DNA from: Vitreoscilla filiformis
GTDB lineage: Bacteria > Pseudomonadota > Gammaproteobacteria > Burkholderiales > Burkholderiaceae_C
Assembly: GCF_002222655.1 (NCBI RefSeq)
Contig: NZ_CP022423.1
Coordinates: 930,001-994,000, forward strand
Length of the DNA stretch: 64,000 bases
Direction of reading: 5' to 3'
Shown here piece by piece: positions 54,189-62,921 of the stretch. The notes below the pieces were generated by a model. It was given only the letters and a program-made list of their open reading frames with translations. It did not search any database and had not been told where the DNA came from. The translations under genes and the position numbers were made by a program. The stretch's first letter is position 1; each line of letters opens with the position of its first letter.

Positions 54189-54769
54189 TGGCCGGGCCTG
54201 CGCGTTACACGGCGCTGTTGGATGCGTGTGTGCTTTTCCCCGTTGCGGTGTGTGATTCGCTCATGAGCGTCTCTTTCGCTGGCGTGTACGCGGTCAAATG
54301 GACGCAGCGCATCGAAGGTGAGTGGATGCGCAACTTGGAAGCCAAGACGGGGCGTGGGCCAGGTGCCTTCAACAGCCGCCGGGATGCGATGCGCGAGGCG
54401 GTGCTGGACTGGGAAGTGCCCGAGGCCGCCTGGGCACGCCTGGTGCCCAGCTTGACGCTGCCAGATCCAGACGATGTGCATGTGCTCGCCGCCGCGATTG
54501 CCGGGCACGCCGACTGCATCGTGACAGCCAACCTGCGCGACTTTCCAGCCGATGCGCTGGAGCCGTTCGGCTTGAAGGCGATTCATCCAGACGAGTTCCT
54601 GGTCGCGCAGATGGATCTGGATCAGATCGCCGTGCTGGGCGCCTTCAAGGCGCAGCGGGAGCGGTTGCGGCGGCCGGAATACACACCGCTGGCGTTTGCT
54701 GATGCGCTGGAGCGCAATGGGTTGGTGCGCACGGCTGAGCGGCTGCGGGAGGCGGCGGAGTTGATTTGA
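54188..54769 (+). CDS. PIN-domain toxin
   Basis: 193 residues. PIN residues: Asp in TALLDACVLFP, Asp in LPDPDDVHVLAAAI, and Asn/Asp in CIVTANLRDFP, with an additional C-terminal helical extension. PIN toxins cleave RNA. It starts within the last base of the antitoxin gene. It is the last gene before a 192-bp gap with no gene (54770-54961) leading to the Gabija pair. Confidence 0.85.
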   Translation: MAGPARYTALLDACVLFPVAVCDSLMSVSFAGVYAVKWTQRIEGEWMRNLEAKTGRGPGAFNSRRDAMREAVLDWEVPEAAWARLVPSLTLPDPDDVHVLAAAIAGHADCIVTANLRDFPADALEPFGLKAIHPDEFLVAQMDLDQIAVLGAFKAQRERLRRPEYTPLAFADALERNGLVRTAERLREAAELI

Positions 54770-54961
54770 GTCGATGCCGTTCTCAGCGAACTGCCGCCCC
54801 GGGAATGAACTGTCCACTGAGTCACACACCGCCTACCGCAATTAAAGTGGGCAGCTATCATCAGTTCGCCGATGAATAAAACGTTATGACGTAGCCGCTA
54901 AACCAACAACCTCGACGAGGCCAGGGGCGGTTCAGCTCACCAAACAGCAAGGGGAATAACA

Positions 54962-56728
54962 ATGCACTTGGCCAAACTGGTCATTAAGAACTTCCGAAAA
55001 CTCCAGCATGTGGAACTGTCATTCCAAGCTGGACTGAACGTCTTGGTCGGTGGCAACAACGTGGGTAAAACAGCGGTAGTGGACGCCTTGCGTGCCCTGC
55101 TGGCCGGTCACGACGAGCCTTACCCGCGTCTCGGTGAAGAGGACATTCATCGCCCCAAGGGCGGCACCCCTTCCGGTGACATCGTCTTCGAATACGTGTT
55201 CCGAGAACTCGACCCCGACGATGAAGCAGACTTTCTAGCCGCCCTCGTGCCTGACTCGACTGGCAAGCTCGAAGCACATATCAAGATTCGCTACTCGGAT
55301 CCTGACAAGGGCGGTCGCCTGCGCGCCAAGCGATGGTGTGGCGAGCATGAGGATGTCAGCCTCACTTCAGACATGATGGAGAACCTCAGAGGCGTCTACC
55401 TGCCTCCGCTGCGTGATGCATCGCAAGGTCTCAAACCGGGCAGAACCAGTCAACTTGCACGACTCCTTCAGTTGCTGGCGGAAGAGGCCGGCATCAAAGG
55501 CATTGATGCGGCCCTACAGGATCTCGACCAAAAGCTGAAGCAGCACCCGCCCATTGTCCGAACCCATACAGCCATCGCCACCCGTCACAACAAAATGCTC
55601 GGCGAGCAGCTCGCGCAGCCCTTGGAAGTTGGCCTGAGCGCTAGCGATTTCAAGAGCTTGAAGTCTCGCTTGTCGTTGGTCGTAGATGCCTTCGACATCG
55701 AGCAAAACGGGTTAGGTTTCAATAACCTGATTTACATGGCTGTCGTACTGAGCGAGCTGACCAAAAACACAGAGTCCTGCTACCGGGGCCTCATAGTCGA
55801 GGAGCCTGAGGCACATCTGCATCCCCAGCTCCAAGCAGTGCTGCTGAAGTACCTCCAATCCCTTCAGACCGTCGACGGCGAAAAACCTGTCCAGCTCTTT
55901 GTGACCAGCCACTCACCGAACTTCGCCAGCATCGCCGACCTAAACAGCTTGGTGTGTCTGGTCGAAACGGATATGGGGATTAAAACCTTCTTTCCTCGCA
56001 CTGTTACCTTCGAAAAAGGCAAGAGAGAAAAGCTAGAACGCTATCTAGATGTGACGCGTGCCGAGCTTTTTTTTGCCCGTCGAGTCATCTTCGTCGAGGG
56101 AGCGGCCGAACTCATGATGGTTGACGCTATGGCCCAGCGCCTGGGTTACAACCTGCGCCAGCGTGGTGTGAGCCTGATCAGTGTTGAAGGCCTGAACTTC
56201 GATTCGTTCCTACCCCTCTTCGGTGAAAACGCACTGAAGATTCCGGTGGCAGTCCTAACCGATGCTGACCCCGTAGAGCCCAAGGTCACACCCACCACGA
56301 CAGTGAGCCCTGACGACGAGGAAAACGAGAGTGCCAAACCGGCCTACCCTGCCCTAGGGGACACCATCACTGCCTCAGCCAACACAGTCAAGATGAAGGC
56401 CCGTGAGGATAGCTACGTCAAGGTGTTCCATGGTCTAAAAACCTTCGAGTACGACCTAGCCCTGGAACCAAGCAATCGCACGGCCATGCTCGAAGCGCTG
56501 AAAGAACTGCATCCACGAATTGCAAAGTCTTTGACGGCCACCGTTGCTGCTGAGATCGGTGATGCAGCCCAGGCCAAGGCTCTGTTCTGTGGCATGTTCG
56601 AACGCGAGCAAAACAACGTCCAGAAGGGTAGCTTCGCCCAATCGTTAGCACAGGTCATCTCAGACAAAACCGTCGCCTTCAAGGTGCCTGCTTACATTCA
56701 GACAGCTATCGAGCACGTCTGCAAGTAA
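54962..56728 (+). CDS. gajA: Gabija GajA-type OLD-family ATPase/nuclease
   Basis: 588 residues. The N-terminal ATPase has Walker A GGNNVGKT (30-37) and VEEPEAHLHP (~279-288). The C-terminal TOPRIM nuclease has the Glu in IFVEGAAELMMV (~378) and the DxD in VLTDADP (~432). AAGGGG precedes the ATG. Such OLD-family proteins beside a UvrD-like helicase form Gabija anti-phage systems: GajA cuts DNA and is held back by nucleotides. Base composition is AT-richer than in the host genes (many CTA and TTA codons), and the gene lies next to the glmS 3' end. Confidence 0.9.
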   Translation: MHLAKLVIKNFRKLQHVELSFQAGLNVLVGGNNVGKTAVVDALRALLAGHDEPYPRLGEEDIHRPKGGTPSGDIVFEYVFRELDPDDEADFLAALVPDSTGKLEAHIKIRYSDPDKGGRLRAKRWCGEHEDVSLTSDMMENLRGVYLPPLRDASQGLKPGRTSQLARLLQLLAEEAGIKGIDAALQDLDQKLKQHPPIVRTHTAIATRHNKMLGEQLAQPLEVGLSASDFKSLKSRLSLVVDAFDIEQNGLGFNNLIYMAVVLSELTKNTESCYRGLIVEEPEAHLHPQLQAVLLKYLQSLQTVDGEKPVQLFVTSHSPNFASIADLNSLVCLVETDMGIKTFFPRTVTFEKGKREKLERYLDVTRAELFFARRVIFVEGAAELMMVDAMAQRLGYNLRQRGVSLISVEGLNFDSFLPLFGENALKIPVAVLTDADPVEPKVTPTTTVSPDDEENESAKPAYPALGDTITASANTVKMKAREDSYVKVFHGLKTFEYDLALEPSNRTAMLEALKELHPRIAKSLTATVAAEIGDAAQAKALFCGMFEREQNNVQKGSFAQSLAQVISDKTVAFKVPAYIQTAIEHVCK

Positions 56729-56744
56729 CGGTGGAGCAGACGTC

Positions 56745-58472
56745 ATGAGCTACCTCACTCCCGAACAGCAAAATGTTGTTGATGCGCCAATGGTGCCGCT
56801 GTGCGTCATAGCTTGCGCTGGTAGCGGTAAGACCAAGACGGCAGTTCACCGTCTAGTGCGAATGCGCCGTAACCTCGGCGCGTCACGAGGCCGCGTGGCA
56901 CTGCTGTCTTTCTCCAACGTTGCCGTCGACACTTTTCGAAAGGCCTATGCCGACTTGGCTAACGGCTTACCGTCCAGCGCCGGCCAATCCCGGGTCGACA
57001 TCGACACGTTGGATGGGTTCATCACCACCCACATCGTCCGCTCACATAGCCACCGAAGCATGAAGACCGAGCGGGCTCCCTTCCTCGTGACCGGTGATGA
57101 AGCCTTCCTGGAGAACGCGAACTTCAAATTCCCGACATCTTCGTTTCCGCGGTCGATCAAAGCGCTGAAACTGTCAGTTGAGAATGGCAAAGCTGTTTTC
57201 TTCCACGAGTTCAACGAACAAAAGGAGACCGTTGACGCATCAATCGCACGCAACCTTATCGCAAGGTTGGGCCGAACAGGTGCTTACACCCATGACCTCG
57301 GGCGCTATTGGGCGTATCGAACCCTGAAGGAACAGCCCAAACTGCTCGCGGCACTGGCGCGACGCTACCCGCACCTCGTCATCGACGAGGCTCAGGATAT
57401 AGGGTCAGTTCATCAGGCCATCTTGGAGCTTCTGATTGGCGCCGGTTCGTGTGTAACGCTGATCGGCGACCCCAATCAAGGCATCTATGAATTTGCGGGC
57501 GCAGATGGCAAGTTCCTCACCAACTACCACCAGCGCGAGGGAGTCCAGTTGCACTCCCTGGAGAAAAACTTCAGATCGCTCCCTGGCCTCGTGGATGTGG
57601 CCAATGGTCTATGCAACCGCCGTGACAAGCCTGAACGCCTAGCTCCCGACACACTTCATGGTGCCTTCTTCACAAGCTACAAGCACGATCAATATTCCCA
57701 GCTCATCACAAGATTCCAGGAGGCCATGTCGGCTGCTGGCGCGAACATTAAACGATCCGCCGTCTTGTGCCGCGCCAAGAAGCTGGCGGGAACACTGCGT
57801 GGTGACGAAGCATCGGTGGGTCAAGGTCTGGTCAAGGCATTCGCCGCTGCCGCTGTGCTGCGAGACCGACGCAAGGATTTTCTGGGCGCTTTCCACCGCG
57901 TAGCTATCGCGGTCGTTGCGCTGCTGGACAAGGCTCCCCCCGGATTGGTGCACCAGATCACGCAACCCTCAAGCGACCCGATCGGCCGGGAGCTGCGCAA
58001 GGTCATCTGGGCTTTCACCCGTGACCCGGCTACCGGCCTACCATCTTCGTCCCTGGTGGCTGACACGCAATGGCACACCCAGTTGCTGGCACGCGTCAGG
58101 GCCTTATTGAACGGCCTAGAAACTCGGTTCAACCTCAAACAGGGCGCCAACCTCGGCAATAAGCTGGCCAACAAGAAGCTGCCTAACGTGCCACTGGCCA
58201 GTACCAAAGACTTGGAAAATAGCGATGCCACGAACCTGCGTATTGACACTGTGCACAAGGCGAAGGGAGAAAGCCTAGATGCGGTTCTGTACATCACAAC
58301 CAAGCAACATGCTCTCGCCCTGCTGAACGGAGTCAGGACAGAGGACGGCCGAATCGGCTACGTCGCAGCAACCCGCGCGCGAGACCTACTGTGGGTAGCT
58401 GTGCCACACAGTGCGCTAAAAGAACTCAAACCCACGCTGGTAGCTAAAGGTTTCAAGGAAATTGTTGGATAG
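56745..58472 (+). CDS. gajB: Gabija GajB-type UvrD-like helicase
   Basis: 575 residues, starting 16 bp after gajA. Superfamily 1 motifs: Walker A ACAGSGKTKTA (~25), motif II VIDEAQDIG (~212), LIGDPNQGIYEFAGA, and YVAATRARDLLW near the end. In Gabija, GajB is thought to sense DNA damage products or phage DNA ends and activate GajA. It is somewhat longer than the best known GajB (about 494 residues). Base composition matches gajA. Confidence 0.9.
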   Translation: MSYLTPEQQNVVDAPMVPLCVIACAGSGKTKTAVHRLVRMRRNLGASRGRVALLSFSNVAVDTFRKAYADLANGLPSSAGQSRVDIDTLDGFITTHIVRSHSHRSMKTERAPFLVTGDEAFLENANFKFPTSSFPRSIKALKLSVENGKAVFFHEFNEQKETVDASIARNLIARLGRTGAYTHDLGRYWAYRTLKEQPKLLAALARRYPHLVIDEAQDIGSVHQAILELLIGAGSCVTLIGDPNQGIYEFAGADGKFLTNYHQREGVQLHSLEKNFRSLPGLVDVANGLCNRRDKPERLAPDTLHGAFFTSYKHDQYSQLITRFQEAMSAAGANIKRSAVLCRAKKLAGTLRGDEASVGQGLVKAFAAAAVLRDRRKDFLGAFHRVAIAVVALLDKAPPGLVHQITQPSSDPIGRELRKVIWAFTRDPATGLPSSSLVADTQWHTQLLARVRALLNGLETRFNLKQGANLGNKLANKKLPNVPLASTKDLENSDATNLRIDTVHKAKGESLDAVLYITTKQHALALLNGVRTEDGRIGYVAATRARDLLWVAVPHSALKELKPTLVAKGFKEIVG

Positions 58473-58489
58473 GAGTGTGACGCACCCTT

Positions 58490-58518
58490 TTACGTTCAGA
58501 ATCAAGCTCTGCACGTAA
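58490..58518. other. Near-perfect inverted repeat after the Gabija pair
   Basis: TTACGTTCAGA (58490-58500) pairs with TCTGCACGTAA (58508-58518), one mismatch, 7-nt loop, 18 bp after the gajB stop. There is no T-run, so it is not a standard terminator; it could be a bidirectional terminator or a recombination/end site of the island. The gap 58473-58605 holds no gene. Confidence 0.45.
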
Positions 58519-58605
58519 CAGGGCGCGCACCAGCCGCCTCAGCAGCACCTATCCACCAGATGCAGCTCAACGGCCGAGATCGGGCTAAATGTCAGCGAGC
58601 ACGCC

Positions 58606-60447
58606 TCACTCCACCGTCACACTCTTAGCCAAATTCCGAGGCTTATCCACATCCGTCCCCCGCGCACACGCCGTGTGATACGCCAACAACTGCAACGGCA
58701 CCACATGCAAAATCGGTGAGAGCGCCCCGTAATGCTCCGGCATCCGGATCACATGCACGCCCTCGCTGTTTTCGATGCGCGTATCCGCATCCGCAAACAC
58801 AAACAGCTCACCGCCCCGCGCCCGCACTTCCTGCAAATTGCTCTTGAGCTTTTCCAGCAGCGCATCGTTCGGCGCCACCGTCACCACCGGCATGTCGCTC
58901 GTCACCAGCGCCAGCGGGCCGTGTTTCAACTCCCCAGCCGGGTAAGCTTCCGCGTGGATGTAGCTGATTTCCTTCAGCTTCAACGCCCCTTCCAGCGCAA
59001 TCGGATAGTGCAACCCACGCCCCAAAAACAGCGCGTTTTCCTTGCGTGCAAACGCCTCCGCCCACGCCACCACCTGCGGCTCCAGCGCCAACACCGCCTG
59101 CAAGGCCACCGGCAAATGGCGCATGGCCTTCAGATGCATCGCTTCCGCTTCGGCAGACACCGTGCCGCGCACCTGCGCCAGCGCCAGCGTCAACAAAAAC
59201 AGCCCCGCCAACTGCGTCGTGAACGCCTTGGTGCTCGCCACCCCGACTTCCACCCCAGCGCGGGTGATGTAGGCCAACTCACACTCGCGCACCATCGCAC
59301 TGGTGGCCACGTTGCAAATGGTCAGCGTGTGCGTCATGCCCAAACTGCGGGCATGTTTGAGGGCGGCCAGCGTGTCCGCCGTTTCGCCGCTTTGGCTGAT
59401 CGTCACCACCAGTGTGCGCGGATCGGGCACGCTGTCGCGGTAACGGTACTCGCTGGCAATCTCCACACTCGTCGGAATTTTGGCGATGCTTTCTAACCAA
59501 TATTTGGCCGTCGAACCCGAGTAATAACTCGTGCCACACGCCAAGATCAGCACCCGGTCAATCTCTTTGAAGATGCGGTAAGCGCTATCGCCAAACAACT
59601 CGGGCGTGATCCCTTCCACCCCTTCGAGCGTGTCCGAGATGGCACGCGGCTGCTCAAAAATTTCCTTCTGCATGTAGTGGCGATACGGCCCCAATTCAGC
59701 CGCGCCCGTGTGGGCATGCACAATTTTGACCTCGCGCTGCACCGGCTGAAACCGCCCATCGGCCTGCCGGGCGCTGATCCAGAACTTGCCCAGTTGCACG
59801 TCCACCACATCGCCTTCTTCGAGGTAGACGATGCGATCCGTCACCCCTGCCAGCGCCATCGCGTCCGAGGCCAAATAGTTGGCGCCGCCGTCCTCCGGCA
59901 AGCCCACGCCCAGGATGAGCGGCGAGCCCTCACGCGCCCCCACCACGCGCTGCGGCTCGTCGCGGGAGAACACGGCGATGGCGTACGCGCCCTGAAGCTG
60001 CAAGGTGGCACGCTGCACTGCGTCGTACAAATCACCGTCGTACAGATGGGCGATGAGGTGGGCGATGACTTCGGTGTCCGTCTGGCTCTCGAACACATAC
60101 CCCTTGGCTTGCAGCTCGGCACGCAGCTCGTCGTGGTTTTCGATGATGCCGTTGTGAACCAGCGCAATGCGTCCGCTGGAAAAGTGCGGGTGAGCGTTGT
60201 GAACCGCTGGCGCACCGTGCGTGGCCCAGCGCGTGTGGGCGATGCCGGTGCCGCTGACCACGCCATCGGTGTCGATCTGCTGGCGCAGCTCGGCCACGCG
60301 GGCGGTGGAACGGCTGCGGCGCAGCTCGCCGGCTTGATGCACGGCTACGCCGCAGGAGTCATACCCTCGGTATTCCAGCCGCTGCAAGCCTTGCACCAAG
60401 ATGGGAACGATGTTGTGTTGACTGACCGCACCGACGATGCCGCACAT
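58606..60447 (-). CDS. glmS: Glucosamine-6-phosphate synthase
   Basis: 613 residues. N-terminal class II amidotransferase with Met-Cys start (CGIVGAVS) and [13 protein letters not shown]; two SIS domains with [18 protein letters not shown] and the C-terminal [12 protein letters not shown]. GlmS makes glucosamine-6-phosphate from fructose-6-phosphate and glutamine for peptidoglycan and lipopolysaccharide. Its 3' end, on the low-coordinate side, is the usual Tn7-type attachment position and borders the Gabija pair. It is divergent from the Lrp-type gene. Confidence 0.98.
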   Translation of the reverse strand: MCGIVGAVSQHNIVPILVQGLQRLEYRGYDSCGVAVHQAGELRRSRSTARVAELRQQIDTDGVVSGTGIAHTRWATHGAPAVHNAHPHFSSGRIALVHNGIIENHDELRAELQAKGYVFESQTDTEVIAHLIAHLYDGDLYDAVQRATLQLQGAYAIAVFSRDEPQRVVGAREGSPLILGVGLPEDGGANYLASDAMALAGVTDRIVYLEEGDVVDVQLGKFWISARQADGRFQPVQREVKIVHAHTGAAELGPYRHYMQKEIFEQPRAISDTLEGVEGITPELFGDSAYRIFKEIDRVLILACGTSYYSGSTAKYWLESIAKIPTSVEIASEYRYRDSVPDPRTLVVTISQSGETADTLAALKHARSLGMTHTLTICNVATSAMVRECELAYITRAGVEVGVASTKAFTTQLAGLFLLTLALAQVRGTVSAEAEAMHLKAMRHLPVALQAVLALEPQVVAWAEAFARKENALFLGRGLHYPIALEGALKLKEISYIHAEAYPAGELKHGPLALVTSDMPVVTVAPNDALLEKLKSNLQEVRARGGELFVFADADTRIENSEGVHVIRMPEHYGALSPILHVVPLQLLAYHTACARGTDVDKPRNLAKSVTVE

Positions 60448-60528
60448 GAAAACGCTCGCTTTCTGAAACAGGATGGCGCATCCTAGGCGCAGGCCGATGA
60501 TCTAGGCTTGCAAAATCAATTCAGAAAA

Positions 60529-60570
60529 GAAAGATTCATCCATCCTATGAGGTGTTCGAATGAATCTTTC
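60529..60570. promoter_or_regulatory. 11-bp inverted repeat before the Lrp/AsnC regulator
   Basis: GAAAGATTCAT (60529-60539) and ATGAATCTTTC (60560-60570) are perfect reverse complements, 20 bp apart. They lie between the divergent glmS and Lrp genes and fit an autoregulatory operator of an Lrp-type protein. Confidence 0.6.
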
Positions 60571-60585
60571 ATTGAGAAAACCATC

Positions 60586-61065
60586 GTGGAAGATTCTTTA
60601 GACGCGCTGGACTGGCGCCTGCTCGAACTGCTGCAAGACGACGCCAGCCTCACCAACCAAGCGCTGGCGGATGCGGCGCATGTGTCCCCCGCGACGGCGC
60701 TGCGGCGCGTCAAGCGGCTGCGTGAGCTGGGGGTGATTGAGCGTTTCACGGTGCTGCTGGCCCCGCGCCTGGCCGGGCAAGGGCTGCACGCATTGTGCGA
60801 AGTGACACTGGATCGGCAAGGCGCCGAACACCTCGATGCGTTCGAAGCCCGGGCGGTGGCGCAAGACGCGGTGCAGCAATGCTGGCGCGTCTCGCCCGGC
60901 CCGGACTTCATCTTGGTGGTGTGGGTGGCGGACATGCCAGCGTTTCACGCCCTCACCCACCGCCTGTTCACCCAAGACGCCAACGTGCGCAACGTCAAGA
61001 GTTTTTTCTCGGTGAAACGGGGCAAGTTTGCCCCGAAGGTGGCACCGATCAGTTCGTCACCTTGA
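60586..61065 (+). CDS. Lrp/AsnC-family transcriptional regulator
   Basis: 159 residues from GTG 60586; ATG 60547 and TTG 60508 are alternatives. I prefer the GTG because family members begin just before LDALDWRLLELLQ, and the earlier starts would put the inverted repeat inside the gene. An HTH (SLTNQALADAAHVSPATALRR as a segment), then an RAM domain with DFILVVWVADMPAFH. Such regulators respond to amino acids; the ligand is unknown. It is divergent from glmS; its stop overlaps the convergent CAP-domain gene by 17 bp. Confidence 0.85.
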   Translation: MEDSLDALDWRLLELLQDDASLTNQALADAAHVSPATALRRVKRLRELGVIERFTVLLAPRLAGQGLHALCEVTLDRQGAEHLDAFEARAVAQDAVQQCWRVSPGPDFILVVWVADMPAFHALTHRLFTQDANVRNVKSFFSVKRGKFAPKVAPISSSP

Positions 61066-62866
61066 CCTGCTTCCAGGTACCCCATTCCAGCGGGTAGCCA
61101 CCGAAGGCCAGTGCGCGTGCGGCCAAGAAGTAGGTGCCCGTTGCGCTCGGTGTGAACGAGAAGGTGCGGGTGCTCTTGACCGGATCGGTGGTCGAGGCCA
61201 CGCGCAGGGTGCTGGTGAGCTGGATGTCGTCCACATACCAACCCATCCCGCTGCTGGTCTGCGGGAAGAACGACCAAGTCGATCCGTAATAGAACCGGAT
61301 TTGGATCTGGCGGTTGGCGTAACTGCTCAGGCTCACGCTGCGGGTGGTGAAACGGGATTCACCACTGCCGCCGGTGCCGTCTTGGGTGTAGACGTCTTGC
61401 CAGGTATTGCCGTCGTCGATCGAAACTTGCACCCGCGCTGTTTGGAAGCTGGTGGCCCAACCCAAGCGGCTGGCGAATTTCAGCACCGAAGTGCTGGTGG
61501 GCACGAAGGTTTTGGTGAAGACGATGGCCTGAGGCGTGCCGTTTTCCTGCGCCAGGTGGTAGGACTTGCTGCCGCTGGCAGCCGTGTCGCTGCTGGCCAC
61601 GATGTAGCCGGGGGTGGGCTTGGCCACCAGATCGCCCATGCCGGTTTCAGCGCCGTTGATGCGGTTGCCAAAATCGTTGACGGCACGCAGGGCTCGCCAC
61701 TGGTAACCCCCGGCTTTGGACACCGCTTGCGCCGTGAACGATCCCGCTTGAGCCACCTTCAGCGTTGTGGGGCCGGTGAGGTTGGGCAACACAGTGTCGC
61801 TGCCGTATTGGGCCGGATCGAACACCGTGGTGGTGTACTCGAAGCGGCGGGCTGTACCGTTGATCACCACGTTGTCCACCACCACGCTGTAGGCGGTATC
61901 GTTGGTGCCCAGGGTGGAACTGAGGTTGGCTTGCCAGACGAGGGTGTTGTCCCCATAACCGTTGGCCAGGGACTCTTTGCTCACACTCACGCTGGTGCCG
62001 TTGCTGCTCATGCTCACGGTGGCGTTGCTGAAATCCGCCCCCGGATAGCCGAACGACCAGCGCGTCGGCACCAGCGGCTTGGGCATGTAGCCGGCGGGTG
62101 GCCAAGCGATGTACTCGCGGGTGGTGCTCGGGCGGGTGCTGAGCATGGTTGAGCCCAGCACCCAGAGGGTGTTGGCGGCGCTGTAGGAGCTGCTCGGGGT
62201 CACGTCGCCGGTGCCGACGCGGTACAGCGGCGGGTACAAAATCCAGCGGCGGTGGCCAGCGGCGGTGTTGCCCGAGCCATCGTCAACGATGTAGCCGTCC
62301 ACGGCATCGGCGCCGGCCATGCCCAGGGCGATGTTCGAGTTGCCGGCTGCGTTGGCGCCATTGGCGGTGTAGCACGACCACGACGAAGGCGGGAAGTGGC
62401 TCAATGAGCTGTTGGCGCTCATCAGCAGGGCGCCGGCTTGGTTATATGGCACCACCGTCGAGTAGAGCACGACGTTGGCGGGCATCCCGGCCATGGCCCG
62501 GTAGTAGTTGATCCGCCGCAGCACCGCAGAACGGTAGGTCGAGGACACGACACCGGCTTGACATGCGGCGATGTTGCCCGTCCAAGCCGAGGGGATGTTC
62601 TCGGAGGCTTGGTAAACGGCGTTGTAGAAATTGCGCACGTCCTCGCGTCGGCTGGTGTCGATCGAGAGACCGGCGGCTTCACTCAGCTCGGGGGCGTCGG
62701 TGCGGGCTTGATCCAGCTCGGGGGGCAAGGGGGTTTTCAGGCGGGGGGCTTTGCCCAAGTGGCGAACGGGCTCAACTGCTTGCGGCGCGTCGGCCCAGGC
62801 CGAGGGGATGGCGGCCCAGGTGCCCATGAGCATGACCGTCAGTGCGATGGTGTGATGGCGGAACAT
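61049..62866 (-). CDS. Secreted CAP/SCP-domain protein
   Basis: 605 residues from ATG 62866 (AGGA 6-7 nt upstream). A signal peptide ends near AWADAP. Residues ~75-250 hold a CAP/SCP (PR-1-like) fold (e.g. LRRINYYRAMAGMP, SSLSHFPPSSWSCYT, AGHRRWILYPP). The rest has Ig-like strands and a C-terminal jelly-roll-like domain with GMGWYVDDIQLT, as in MAM-type sugar-binding regions of secreted proteases. It is probably extracellular; the substrate is unknown. It overlaps the Lrp gene end by 17 bp. Confidence 0.85.
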   Translation of the reverse strand: MFRHHTIALTVMLMGTWAAIPSAWADAPQAVEPVRHLGKAPRLKTPLPPELDQARTDAPELSEAAGLSIDTSRREDVRNFYNAVYQASENIPSAWTGNIAACQAGVVSSTYRSAVLRRINYYRAMAGMPANVVLYSTVVPYNQAGALLMSANSSLSHFPPSSWSCYTANGANAAGNSNIALGMAGADAVDGYIVDDGSGNTAAGHRRWILYPPLYRVGTGDVTPSSSYSAANTLWVLGSTMLSTRPSTTREYIAWPPAGYMPKPLVPTRWSFGYPGADFSNATVSMSSNGTSVSVSKESLANGYGDNTLVWQANLSSTLGTNDTAYSVVVDNVVINGTARRFEYTTTVFDPAQYGSDTVLPNLTGPTTLKVAQAGSFTAQAVSKAGGYQWRALRAVNDFGNRINGAETGMGDLVAKPTPGYIVASSDTAASGSKSYHLAQENGTPQAIVFTKTFVPTSTSVLKFASRLGWATSFQTARVQVSIDDGNTWQDVYTQDGTGGSGESRFTTRSVSLSSYANRQIQIRFYYGSTWSFFPQTSSGMGWYVDDIQLTSTLRVASTTDPVKSTRTFSFTPSATGTYFLAARALAFGGYPLEWGTWKQVKVTN

Positions 62867-62921
62867 CGATTTCCTGCGGGTTGACAAAACCGAACCATCA
62901 TCGGGGGGGATGCGGTGAGCG

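Noticed and set aside
54770..58605. Direct-repeat attachment sites flanking the Gabija pair
   Set aside because: I compared the gap before gajA with the glmS 3' end and found no clear duplicated sequence or Tn7-type end.
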